Assembly (NCBI GenBank): GCA_023666975.1
Contig: JAMPAW010000178.1
Location: forward strand, 1-6,595
DNA from: Clostridium sp.
GTDB taxonomy: Bacteria; Bacillota_A; Clostridia; Lachnospirales; Lachnospiraceae
Length of the DNA stretch: 6,595 bases
Direction of reading: 5' to 3'
Shown here: positions 1 to 5,767 of the stretch, piece by piece
Numbering within the stretch: the first letter of the stretch is position 1
Layout of the letters: every line of letters starts with the position of its first letter
Notes under the pieces: model-generated
The model's input: only the letters and a program-made list of their open reading frames with translations
Databases searched by the model: none
Told to the model about the DNA's origin: nothing
Translations under genes and position numbers: made by a program

Positions 1-9
1 AGTTGCCAT
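1..9 (-). CDS. Start of an unidentified gene running left out of the window
   Basis: Read on the minus strand, positions 9 to 1 give ATGGCAACT (Met-Ala-Thr). An AGGAGG ribosome binding site lies at 15-20, five bases before the ATG, and a plausible promoter lies further upstream. Only three codons are visible, so no function can be given. The ribosome binding site and start resemble those of the gene at the other edge of the window (AGGAGGCC followed by ATGGCAA), which could mean related genes or chance. Confidence 0.5.
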
Positions 10-36
10 AAGGGCCTCCTTTTTCGTGTATAGTTT

Positions 37-66
37 ATTGTAACAGATGGTGCATGTATGTGTCTA
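37..66 (-). promoter_or_regulatory. Probable sigma-A promoter of the leftward gene
   Basis: On the minus strand a -35 box TAGACA (61-66) is followed after 18 bp by a -10 box TACAAT (37-42). Each box has one mismatch to consensus. It lies about 20-30 bp before the AGGAGG/ATG of the leftward gene, so the geometry fits that gene. Confidence 0.4.
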
Positions 67-128
67 CTTTTATAGTATAGCTCCATAACGATATCAGCAT
101 CAAAAGCGGTACGGATGTCAATGCCGTC

Positions 129-1271
129 ATGCGTGACATGATGTCCGTCCTTCTGGAAAGCGCACCGGATGAGGAACTTGACGAAGAACTCGGCTACTCA
201 AAGTACGATTACCGCAACAAGGACACCGCTAACAGCAGGAACGGCCATTCCAAAAAGACCATGCACACCGGCTACGGCGACATGGAGATGGCTGTCCCCC
301 GAGACCGCAACGGGGAGTACGAACCGCAGCTTGTCAAGAAGTACCGGAACACCGTCACCCGGGACATGGAAGAAAAGATACTCTCCATGTACGCAAAAGG
401 CATGACGACCGGTGATATCGAATCCCACATGAAAGAACTCTACGACATGGAGATCTCGGACAGCACCATCAGCCGGATCACAGACAAGATCCTCCCCATC
501 GTGAAGGAATGGCAGGAACGCCCATTGGAAGAGGTCTATGCCGTAGTGTTCATGGACGCCATCCATTACCATGTAAGGAGCGAGGGGCGTATCGTAAAAC
601 GTGCCGTATATATCGCCCTTGGCATTGACATGGAGGGCAGGAAAGATGTTCTCGGGATGTACGTCGGGGAAAACGAGAGCGCCAAGTTCCGGCTGTCTAT
701 CATGAACGGCTTAAAGAATCGGGGCGTAGAGGATATCCTGATTGCCTGCGTGGACGGACTTTCCGGGTTCCCGCAGGCGATAGAGGCTGTATACCCGCAG
801 ACAGAGATCCGGCAGTGCATCATCCACCAGATCAGAAATACTACAAAGTTTGTTTCCTACAAGGATATCAAGAAACTAATGGCAGACCTGAAACTTGTGT
901 ATGCCGCTCCCACAGAAGAAGCCGCATTGAATGAACCGGAATTGTTCCGGGACAAATGGGATGCGAAATATCCCAAGATATACCGTTCCCGGCATGATAA
1001 TTGGCCGACCCTGTCCACGTATTTCAAGTACCCGGAGACTGTCAGGAGGCTCATATACACGACGAATGCCATAGAAGGATTTAACCGGCAGTTAAGGAAA
1101 GTCACAAAATCAAAGACAGTCTTCCCGACAGACGAGAGCCTGTTAAAGATGCTGTACCTTGCGACAATGGACATCACAAAGAAATGGACCGGGCACCGCC
1201 AAGACCGGAACCGGATCCATTCCCAGCTGGAGATTTATTTCGAAGAGCGTCTTTCCGGGCGCAGCCTGTAA
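129..1271 (+). CDS. IS256-family (mutator-type) DDE transposase, N-terminally truncated and probably inactive
   Basis: The 380-residue product is an IS256-type transposase, which cuts and joins the ends of its own element. Family landmarks are present: ELDEELGY near residues 16-23, the first catalytic Asp (D143, in FMDAIHYH), the second (D209, in CVDGLSGFPQA), a CxxH signature at 230-233, and the catalytic Glu (E316, in TTNAIEGFNRQ). The frame stays open upstream to position 81 and encodes family-like residues (KSGTDVNAV). No ATG, GTG or TTG occurs there, so the original start is lost and ATG 129 is only the first available start. No clear ribosome binding site precedes it. R188, R288 and R360 stand where I expect conserved Trp in this family; all three codons are CGG, one transition from TGG. 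P13 (CCG) likewise stands where Leu is expected. The catalytic triad is intact, but these changes suggest a decaying copy. Confidence 0.9.
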   Translation: MRDMMSVLLESAPDEELDEELGYSKYDYRNKDTANSRNGHSKKTMHTGYGDMEMAVPRDRNGEYEPQLVKKYRNTVTRDMEEKILSMYAKGMTTGDIESHMKELYDMEISDSTISRITDKILPIVKEWQERPLEEVYAVVFMDAIHYHVRSEGRIVKRAVYIALGIDMEGRKDVLGMYVGENESAKFRLSIMNGLKNRGVEDILIACVDGLSGFPQAIEAVYPQTEIRQCIIHQIRNTTKFVSYKDIKKLMADLKLVYAAPTEEAALNEPELFRDKWDAKYPKIYRSRHDNWPTLSTYFKYPETVRRLIYTTNAIEGFNRQLRKVTKSKTVFPTDESLLKMLYLATMDITKKWTGHRQDRNRIHSQLEIYFEERLSGRSL

Positions 1272-1294
1272 AAGGCTTATTTTGCCCGAACTGA

Positions 1295-1322
1295 TTGACA
1301 TACCTCAAAATCCCTGTATAAT
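1295..1322 (+). promoter_or_regulatory. Consensus sigma-A promoter pointing out of the IS remnant
   Basis: TTGACA (1295-1300) and TATAAT (1317-1322) are both perfect consensus boxes separated by 16 bp. The -10 box sits inside a 13-bp palindrome (1314-1326, CTGTAT-A-ATACAG), which could be an operator. Transcription would start near 1329 and run rightward, antisense to the gene remnant at 1386-2075. No plus-strand gene follows closely. Confidence 0.6.
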
Positions 1323-1330
1323 ACAGACAG

Positions 1331-1359
1331 GGGCAGGACCAGAAAAACCGGCTCTGCCC
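1331..1359 (+). other. GC-rich hairpin just after the outward promoter
   Basis: GGGCAGGACC (1331-1340) can pair with GGCTCTGCCC (1350-1359) with one G-U pair and one mismatch, closing a 9-base A-rich loop. No T-tract follows, so it is not a typical terminator. It would form the very 5' end of RNA made from the promoter at 1295-1322, or it may be part of the insertion sequence end. Confidence 0.45.
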
Positions 1360-1385
1360 GCTTGTAACTATTGGCAAATCTTATA

Positions 1386-2075
1386 TCAGTTTTTTGAGTT
1401 TACACAAAACTTGAAACGCTCTCTCATATTTAAAATTCGTATTACATCTGGCATTTCATCATTTACTTGTAAAGATTTACAAACCCTGCCGACAATATTA
1501 ATTTCTCCGCCCAAAAGATATCCTAAATGCTCCTTTTTATTTTTGAGCCAAATTTGTTCAAGCACTATGCTGTAATCTTTATTGCACAGCAACGCATCAA
1601 AAGGAATCAATTCCCTTAATAAGGATACCTTATTTCTTATTTCATCAAATCTATCAGAAGAAAATGTAGTAGAATTATTATCATAAGCTTGACATATATG
1701 CCGATAATTTTCATCGCACATTTTTTGAATTCTATCAAAATCAATATAATAAAAGGTATCTCGCATACTAATATATTTTTCTAAAGCTGGGTTTATAGCA
1801 TCTGTTAATAAATTATTTTGTTGTATATATTTAAAAAAGCTACTAAACATATTATCTTTTTGGACTTTCAAAATTACATTTTGAGCAGTTTCTGTGTTGT
1901 TTTGATTAAATTGTGCACCTTCGATTATGTTCTTAGTATTTCCTTCTGCACCAAAAAGTCCAGCGCCTATTTTTCCAGATATGTTATCCTCGATATTTGA
2001 TTTTTCTCCAATTTTTTCATCTGAATTTTCAAACTTGCATGGGTATAGATAGTTGTAAATAAAATGCCTTTGGTA
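1386..2075 (-). pseudogene. 5'-truncated remnant resembling a DUF6414-type protein
   Basis: The minus-strand frame is open from 2075 to the TGA at 1386-1388 (about 229 codons) but contains no ATG. The only near-standard start is a TTG at 1869-1871 with no ribosome binding site, which would give 161 residues. Upstream of it the frame still reads as protein: a Gly/Asn-rich stretch (GKIGAGLFGAEGN) followed by NNTETAQNVI. The later part has an YYIDFDRIQKM strand-helix segment and a C-terminal GEINIVGRV strand. Layout and motifs remind me of DUF6414 proteins, which are uncharacterised; this rests on recall and is tentative. The open frame runs into the terminator hairpin at 2061-2098, so the 5' end was probably deleted, placing the fragment against the terminator of the upstream operon. 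Expression is unlikely. Confidence 0.5.
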
Positions 2076-2098
2076 TTAGTGATGCCAAAGGCATTTTT
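2061..2098. terminator. Strong bidirectional Rho-independent terminator
   Basis: A perfect 13-bp stem (2061-2073 with 2085-2097) closes an 11-base loop, and T-rich runs flank it on both strands. On the minus strand it lies about 50 bp after the stop of the lipoprotein gene, so it most likely ends the sigma/anti-sigma/lipoprotein transcript. It would also stop rightward transcription from the promoter at 1295-1322. Confidence 0.85.
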
Positions 2099-2148
2099 GG
2101 TACTTAACGACTAATAGACATACCAAGTTTAGCCATGTTTTTATATCA

Positions 2149-2832
2149 TTATGTGGGATCTATTATTTCTTCTCCGTATTTATAAATAGGAGATTGATTG
2201 GAAAGATAAATGTCAATATTATAAATAGGGCCAGTATTTTCCCTTGGTACTCCAAACTCACAGATATAATCTCCCATAGAATAACGATATATGGTATATA
2301 TTTCCTTGCCAGCGTATGTGTGTGTCTTGTAGTCATCGCCATATAGATCTGTCATCTGGAAATATGTATCTCCAGGACGTAGTCCTTTGGCTGTCTGCGC
2401 ATCCCAATCTGAAACAGAATCTAAATTAATCAATCTAATTCGAACACAGGTGTCATTCAGAAAATAAAGTTGCAGACATCCGGCAGCATTATAATACAGG
2501 TCATAGTTGACTTCGTTAGGGGAATCGGGTTGTACTTCGCTGTAATCAAGGCCAGCTTCCTCCAGTTTTGCTAGAATGTCCTGCTTGTTTTCAGAAAGTG
2601 TAAGTGATACCTCTCCTATCGTAATAGAGTCATCATTAAGTGGCAGATCAGTTATGACGGAATGACTGTCCAATTCTGGCAAAGATCTGATTGCAGACGA
2701 ATCATCCCCCTGATTGATTGGCGTGCTATCAGGTAGGTTTTTTTTAGATATGTTCTTATTGGCACAAGCCGTTAATAAGAAGAACAAAGTCAATATTGCC
2801 GTAATGTTGAAAAAACGCATTAAAACTTTCAT
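2149..2832 (-). CDS. Secreted lipoprotein of unknown function, last gene of the ECF sigma unit
   Basis: The product (227 residues) has a lipoprotein signal peptide: a basic N-terminus, a hydrophobic core (TAILTLFFLL) and the lipobox LTAC with the lipidated Cys at residue 23. A Ser/Asn/Asp-rich linker follows. The C-terminal half includes GLRPGDTYFQMTDLYGDDY and ends in alternating beta-type segments, a pattern seen in small extracytoplasmic lipoproteins of Firmicutes. I cannot name a family. I prefer the ATG at 2830-2832 because AGGAG lies 8 bases before it; the ATG at 2836-2838, two codons upstream, has its GGAG only 2 bases away. The gene lies 81 bp after the anti-sigma gene, has its own promoter (2862-2867), and is followed by the terminator at 2061-2098. 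It may be a sensor or target of the sigma circuit (inference). Confidence 0.85.
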   Translation of the reverse strand: MKVLMRFFNITAILTLFFLLTACANKNISKKNLPDSTPINQGDDSSAIRSLPELDSHSVITDLPLNDDSITIGEVSLTLSENKQDILAKLEEAGLDYSEVQPDSPNEVNYDLYYNAAGCLQLYFLNDTCVRIRLINLDSVSDWDAQTAKGLRPGDTYFQMTDLYGDDYKTHTYAGKEIYTIYRYSMGDYICEFGVPRENTGPIYNIDIYLSNQSPIYKYGEEIIDPT

Positions 2833-2861
2833 TCGCATTACTCCTTTTGATTAGCTATTTT

Positions 2862-2867
2862 ATTATA
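2862..2867 (-). promoter_or_regulatory. Extended -10 promoter of the lipoprotein gene
   Basis: On the minus strand the sequence reads TGTTATAAT, a perfect TATAAT (2862-2867) with the TG of an extended -10 element. The -35 region 17 bp upstream is weak (TAACCT). It lies in the 81-bp gap after the anti-sigma gene, about 30 bp before the lipoprotein start, so the lipoprotein can be expressed independently of the upstream genes. Confidence 0.55.
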
Positions 2868-2913
2868 ACATATGTGTTAATTTGAGGTTATGACACAGTA
2901 TAATTTAGTATAT

Positions 2914-3858
2914 TTATTTTACCTCCTCTAATGAGACATTATATAGTTCAAATATTGTTTTTAATACAACCATATCATTTTCATTGATAGCAATACCCAA
3001 GCGTTCCCCAGCGTTGTTGACCATTCCATTTCCATTTGAATCGAACATATAGGATATATCATTTATTTTGATGACATATTGAAACAACTCCCCATAAATG
3101 TCACTATATTTGTCACACATGTCCAGAATATTACTCACAGTCTGGCAATCATCAGCTCTAAGAGAAACAACATTTTCTTTCTCATTTACATTATATATAA
3201 TAATGGAGTTTTCCACACCTTTTATAGAAGTATTTTCTGATGGTGAGGAAATGGTTTCTTCTGTAGAAACATCAGAATACGGCTCCAGCTGAATTTCCAT
3301 ATTTTGGGCAGTAGATTTTTCCAAGATCTGATAGCCCGTTACCTGCCATATTCCTGTTGTATTTTCATATGTTATCTGTTCCATGTATACGGCGATACAA
3401 TAACCATCAACATTACTGTCTACAAAGGCTATAAGTTGATTATCACCCTGTACAAATAAACTATAATGGTAACCATTTTCCTTTGTTGCAGTGATGTTAT
3501 TTCTAAATTCCATCTTATTAAATTTGTCTAAAAAGGTAAGTAAAACATCAATATGATCAAAAGAACCTGTCATATGTCCATTTTCAATGCTTACAATTTC
3601 ATCAGAGGTATATAAAGGAAACAGGAGTGAATGTATATATTCCCTGAATGTGGGACTTGCAGCATATGCTGTTCCAAAGCTGCCCACTAGTACAACAACT
3701 GCTGTAGCAAATCCAATACCGAAACGATAAAATTTCTCTGCAAAAGTATTTGATTTTTCTGTTTTTATTGTATCCTGTATTTCCTGTAATATCTTTTCTT
3801 TCGTAGCATTGTCTGGATTTATTTTATCCCATGCGGTAATTATTTTATCATTTCCCAT
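2914..3858 (-). CDS. Single-pass membrane anti-sigma-like protein partnered with the ECF sigma factor
   Basis: The 314-residue product has the layout of a Firmicutes membrane anti-sigma factor. A cytoplasmic N-terminus of about 45 residues (helical, WDKINPD then ATKEKILQEI) would bind the sigma factor. One transmembrane segment follows near residues 46-67 (Gly/Val/Ala-rich). The remainder would be extracytoplasmic: a region around 85-190, a Ser/Glu/Thr-rich linker near 195-212, and a second folded region at about 215-310. The start codon overlaps the sigma stop by one base (TAATG), and its AGGAGG lies inside the last sigma codons, indicating translational coupling. No enzymatic motif is visible, and there is no obvious zinc-binding HxxxCxxC motif, so it is not a ZAS-type anti-sigma. 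The anti-sigma role is inferred mainly from architecture and position. Transcription continues to the lipoprotein gene or restarts at its own promoter. Confidence 0.8.
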   Translation of the reverse strand: MGNDKIITAWDKINPDNATKEKILQEIQDTIKTEKSNTFAEKFYRFGIGFATAVVVLVGSFGTAYAASPTFREYIHSLLFPLYTSDEIVSIENGHMTGSFDHIDVLLTFLDKFNKMEFRNNITATKENGYHYSLFVQGDNQLIAFVDSNVDGYCIAVYMEQITYENTTGIWQVTGYQILEKSTAQNMEIQLEPYSDVSTEETISSPSENTSIKGVENSIIIYNVNEKENVVSLRADDCQTVSNILDMCDKYSDIYGELFQYVIKINDISYMFDSNGNGMVNNAGERLGIAINENDMVVLKTIFELYNVSLEEVK

Positions 3859-4334
3859 TATGAAACACCTCCTAATATTTTTTTTAAATACCTTCGAGCT
3901 TCTGTTAAATAGTTTCGAATTGTCGAAGAAGGTTTATGCAGAATTTTCGCAATTTCATATGTTTTATATCCTTCATAATAGTAGAGGTATACCACTGTTT
4001 TGTATTTATAGGGCAAGTCCAAAATTGCTAGATAGACTTCATTAGTGGCTGGGTTTTCTACATTAGGAATAGTGTCAAAAGATTCAATACTTATATTGCG
4101 TCTGCACGACTGCCGTAACATATCTTTACATACGTTAGAAGAGGCTACAACAAACCATGCTTTTTTGTGATTCTCGTTTTCAAATTTTTTTGCTTTTTTA
4201 ATATACTTCATAAAAACGGACTGGACTGCATCTTCTGTATCCTCCTTATTTTTTAAAAATGAAAAGCATAATCTGTATATCATATCAACATAACAATTAT
4301 AGGTTGATATGAAATCTTTTTCAGAGTAGTTCAT
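3858..4334 (-). CDS. ECF-family RNA polymerase sigma factor
   Basis: The 158-residue protein has the two domains of an extracytoplasmic-function sigma-70 factor. Region 2 spans about residues 12-76 and includes EDTEDAVQSVFMKYIKK (region 2.2, core polymerase contact). Region 4 spans about 99-152, with a helix-turn-helix in EGYKTYEIAKILHKPSSTIR that would read the -35 element. The linker between them is short, as expected. ATG 4332-4334 is preceded by AGGAGG with 10-base spacing. The gene is first in the unit and overlaps the anti-sigma gene by one base. It probably directs RNA polymerase to its own promoter and a small regulon when its anti-sigma partner releases it. The inducing signal cannot be read from the sequence. 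Confidence 0.92.
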   Translation of the reverse strand: MNYSEKDFISTYNCYVDMIYRLCFSFLKNKEDTEDAVQSVFMKYIKKAKKFENENHKKAWFVVASSNVCKDMLRQSCRRNISIESFDTIPNVENPATNEVYLAILDLPYKYKTVVYLYYYEGYKTYEIAKILHKPSSTIRNYLTEARRYLKKILGGVS

Positions 4335-4359
4335 AACTTAGTACCCTCCTTTCACTATA

Positions 4360-4387
4360 GATACGATTCATATAGTTAATTTGCCGG
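4360..4387 (-). promoter_or_regulatory. Possible autoregulated ECF promoter upstream of the sigma gene
   Basis: On the minus strand CGTATC (4360-4365) resembles the CGT-type -10 element of many ECF promoters. It is preceded after 16 bp by CCGGCA (4382-4387). The -35 lacks the usual AAC core, so the match is weak. It lies about 25 bp before the sigma ribosome binding site, where an autoregulatory promoter would be expected. Confidence 0.25.
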
Positions 4388-4388
4388 A

Positions 4389-4600
4389 TTAAATAATTTT
4401 TTATGAAAAATGGTTTAGGTCTGTAAATTTATAAAACAGAATATTATGTAACATCATATCTTAAAAAACTGTAAGGGGCAACTATATTTAATAGCATTGT
4501 AAATTGTTATACATATTGTGTGTTCAGTTACTTATCTATATTTAGTTGCATAAATAGTTACATGATTGGTTATATTATTTTGCACCTCAAATAGTTGTAT
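4389..4600. repeat. AT-rich intergenic region with recurring RGTTAYA-like repeats
   Basis: No gene is visible between the sigma start and position 4624. A short motif recurs in the right half: AGTTA (4526), AGTTG (4544), AGTTA (4556), GGTTA (4568) and AGTTG (4593). Three of the steps are 12, 12 and 25 bp, so several copies are nearly one helical turn apart. This could be a binding array for a regulator of the divergent genes, but such motifs are also easy to find in AT-rich DNA. Confidence 0.3.
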
Positions 4601-4623
4601 TTAAAATGTAAATCGTATATACT
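4595..4623 (+). promoter_or_regulatory. Promoter-like sequence abutting the small ORF at 4624
   Basis: TTGTAT (4595-4600) and TATACT (4618-4623) are separated by 17 bp, a fair sigma-A match. The -10 box directly abuts the ATG at 4624, so transcription would start a few bases inside the ORF. The promoter therefore cannot express that ORF from ATG 4624 and may serve downstream genes. Confidence 0.3.
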
Positions 4624-4848
4624 ATGTTTAAGATTGATAAGAGTTTTCCTCGGGCAAATGTTCCCAAAACCATACGTTTTACGGAAGAACTGGACAAGAA
4701 ACTGTCCGTACTAGCAAGCGGGGAGCATATTTCATTTAATATTAAGGATGAGAAAAATGTTTGGTTTAGGGGACGCAAGGATGCAAATGGTAATTGGGAA
4801 TATATATGTTACTCGGAAAGTTTAGAAGAAGCATTATCAGGTTTATAA
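4624..4848 (+). CDS. Small hypothetical protein, apparent chimera with a ribbon-helix-helix-like N-terminus
   Basis: The 74-residue ORF begins with SFPRANVPKTIRFTEELDKK, which looks like the strand and first helix of a ribbon-helix-helix DNA-binding domain (strand about residues 13-20, helix about 20-33). In the related proteins I recall, ISFN (36-39) starts the second helix and is followed by a hydrophobic helix. Here the sequence switches instead to a charged, aromatic-rich tail (KNVWFRG, GNWEYICYSESLEEAL). The simplest reading is a recombination that fused two unrelated gene pieces near 4738. No ribosome binding site precedes the ATG and a promoter-like -10 abuts it, so translation is doubtful. 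I do not recognise the C-terminal part. Confidence 0.45.
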   Translation: MFKIDKSFPRANVPKTIRFTEELDKKLSVLASGEHISFNIKDEKNVWFRGRKDANGNWEYICYSESLEEALSGL

Positions 4849-4858
4849 ACAATTCTAG

Positions 4859-5020
4859 GTTGTGGCATACCTTGTGGATATGGTGCATACGGATGAGGGT
4901 TTCACTTACCTATGAGTAAGCTATGCGAAAAAGGGTGAAGGAACACAGTATGAATACGATCTTGACGGCAACATGATAGAACAGATGCAGCTGGAAAGCG
5001 GCATTCTAAGAGAAATATAG
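4859..5020 (+). pseudogene. Decayed C-terminal fragment of an unidentified protein
   Basis: This frame encodes about 53 residues that read as real protein: AYLVDMVHTDEGFTYL, then an in-frame TGA at 4913-4915, then VSYAKKGEGTQYEYDLDGN and a short tail ending at TAG 5018-5020. The TGA is one transition from TGG (Trp), which would fit the aromatic-rich strand. The YEYDLDGN segment resembles a YD/RHS repeat unit, but a single unit is too little to claim an RHS protein. The second half is noticeably less AT-rich than its surroundings. It ends 53 bp before the SUKH-like gene, so it could be the tail of a toxin once paired with that immunity-like gene (inference). Confidence 0.4.
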
Positions 5021-5073
5021 AATTTAAACCAATAATTTTGCAAATAATTTATATTATAGAAAAAAAGGAAAAA

Positions 5074-5160
5074 ATGGCGTTTAATGATTTGATTGCAATG
5101 AAAAAAACATTAAAAAGTCTAGAAGAAGGAGATATATTTGTATTACAAGGAAAAATGTAA
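5074..5160 (+). CDS. 28-codon ORF, probable detached N-terminus of the SUKH-like gene
   Basis: ATG 5074 is preceded by AAGGA and opens a 28-codon frame ending at TAA 5158-5160. Its last residues, EEGDIFVLQGKM, read as the start of the SUKH-like protein that follows in another frame. Removing one 7-bp unit of the tandem duplication at 5152-5164 joins the two frames exactly as GKM-KENMFF and gives a protein of about 191 residues. It is therefore either the broken 5' end of that gene or a short upstream ORF that lets ribosomes reinitiate at ATG 5162, one base after its stop codon. Confidence 0.5.
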   Translation: MAFNDLIAMKKTLKSLEEGDIFVLQGKM

Positions 5161-5164
5161 AATG
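5152..5164 (+). repeat. 7-bp tandem duplication that frameshifts the SUKH-like gene
   Basis: AAAATG occurs at 5152-5157 and again at 5159-5164, a period of 7 bp. A single copy would keep the reading frame of the ORF at 5074 continuous with the frame of the downstream gene. Seven is not a multiple of three, so the second copy creates the TAA stop at 5158-5160. Confidence 0.65.
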
Positions 5165-5656
5165 AAAGAGAATATGTTTTTTGCAGATGAAATTGAATTT
5201 TATGGAAAAGAAATTGATAAAAATAAAATTGTAGAAATGGATGATTTTCCAGGGAAGGAAGACTTTATCAAATTTTATACTATTCATAATGGAGGAGATT
5301 TTATAGATGGTGCGTGGTTTTTTCCGGAATCTTGTTATAACTCTTCTGTGTTTGGAAAATCATATATTACATTAGCAATGTTTCTTGGAGTTCGTGAGGA
5401 TGACCACGAAGAAGGACTAAATATAGATGTTATGAATGATATCATTACTGAGAAATACAAAAAATTTGAAGATTTTGTATTATTCCATATACCGTTTGCG
5501 CTTGATGTGATAGATAATCCTTTTTGGATTGATGTTCAAACAGGAGAAATAAAATATATAGATTTTCAAGTAAGTAATGATCCGAATGATGTAATTACTG
5601 TGGCCTCTTCTTTTAAAAATTTTTGCAAATGTATTAGAAAAAGAACAGGTAGATGA
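5162..5656 (+). CDS. SUKH (SMI1/KNR4)-type protein, probable immunity protein
   Basis: From ATG 5162 the product has 164 residues with the SUKH-fold pattern. FPGKEDFIKFYTIHNGG (residues 29-45) matches the family's helix followed by the Asn-Gly-Gly turn. An aromatic strand (AWFF) follows. The C-terminal part is PFALDVIDNPFWIDVQTGEIKYID (from residue 111) and then a final VASSFKNFCKCI helix. In bacteria such proteins mostly neutralise toxins of polymorphic or contact-dependent toxin systems. The start is uncertain. ATG 5162 follows the 28-codon ORF by one base and allows reinitiation; a TTG at 5138 with AAGGAG six bases upstream would add eight residues but lies inside the upstream ORF. The full-length ancestor probably began at 5074 and was frameshifted. 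Base composition is very AT-rich, unlike the remnant upstream. No intact toxin partner is in the window. Confidence 0.8.
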   Translation: MKENMFFADEIEFYGKEIDKNKIVEMDDFPGKEDFIKFYTIHNGGDFIDGAWFFPESCYNSSVFGKSYITLAMFLGVREDDHEEGLNIDVMNDIITEKYKKFEDFVLFHIPFALDVIDNPFWIDVQTGEIKYIDFQVSNDPNDVITVASSFKNFCKCIRKRTGR

Positions 5657-5767
5657 TGGCATGCAAACTTTTTAGTTGAATCGAGAAGGAATGTTAATGT
5701 GGTGCGCATAAATATATTTGGTAAAATTATATAAAACGAGATTATAGAAAGTAAAATTCTAATATCT

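Larger units (their letters stand above)
81..1365 (+). mobile_element. Remnant of an IS256-family insertion sequence
   Basis: The block is visibly GC-richer than the AT-rich DNA around it and contains almost only a transposase gene. Coding similarity to the family begins near position 84, upstream of the first usable ATG, and is closed by an in-frame TAG at 78-80, so the 5' end of the element is missing. I could not find matching terminal inverted repeats between 1-80 and 1272-1386. Both boundaries are estimates: the left from the stop codon, the right from the change to AT-rich DNA after the hairpin at 1331-1359. Confidence 0.6.

Noticed and set aside
198..572. Minus-strand open frames inside the transposase gene (198-572, 566-823, 857-1177)
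   Set aside because: They lie opposite a gene with clear family motifs, have low-complexity or implausible composition and no ribosome binding sites.
3098..3292. Plus-strand ORFs opposite the anti-sigma and sigma genes (3098-3292, 3809-4045)
   Set aside because: They are shadows of well-supported minus-strand genes, with no ribosome binding site or protein-like motifs.
4500..4600. A CRISPR array
   Set aside because: The repeated unit is only 5-7 bp and imperfect, with no 25-40 bp conserved repeats and no unique spacers.
4859..5020. A confident RHS-repeat toxin call
   Set aside because: Only one YD-like segment (YEYDLDGN) is present and the fragment is about 53 codons with a stop. That is not enough to name the family.
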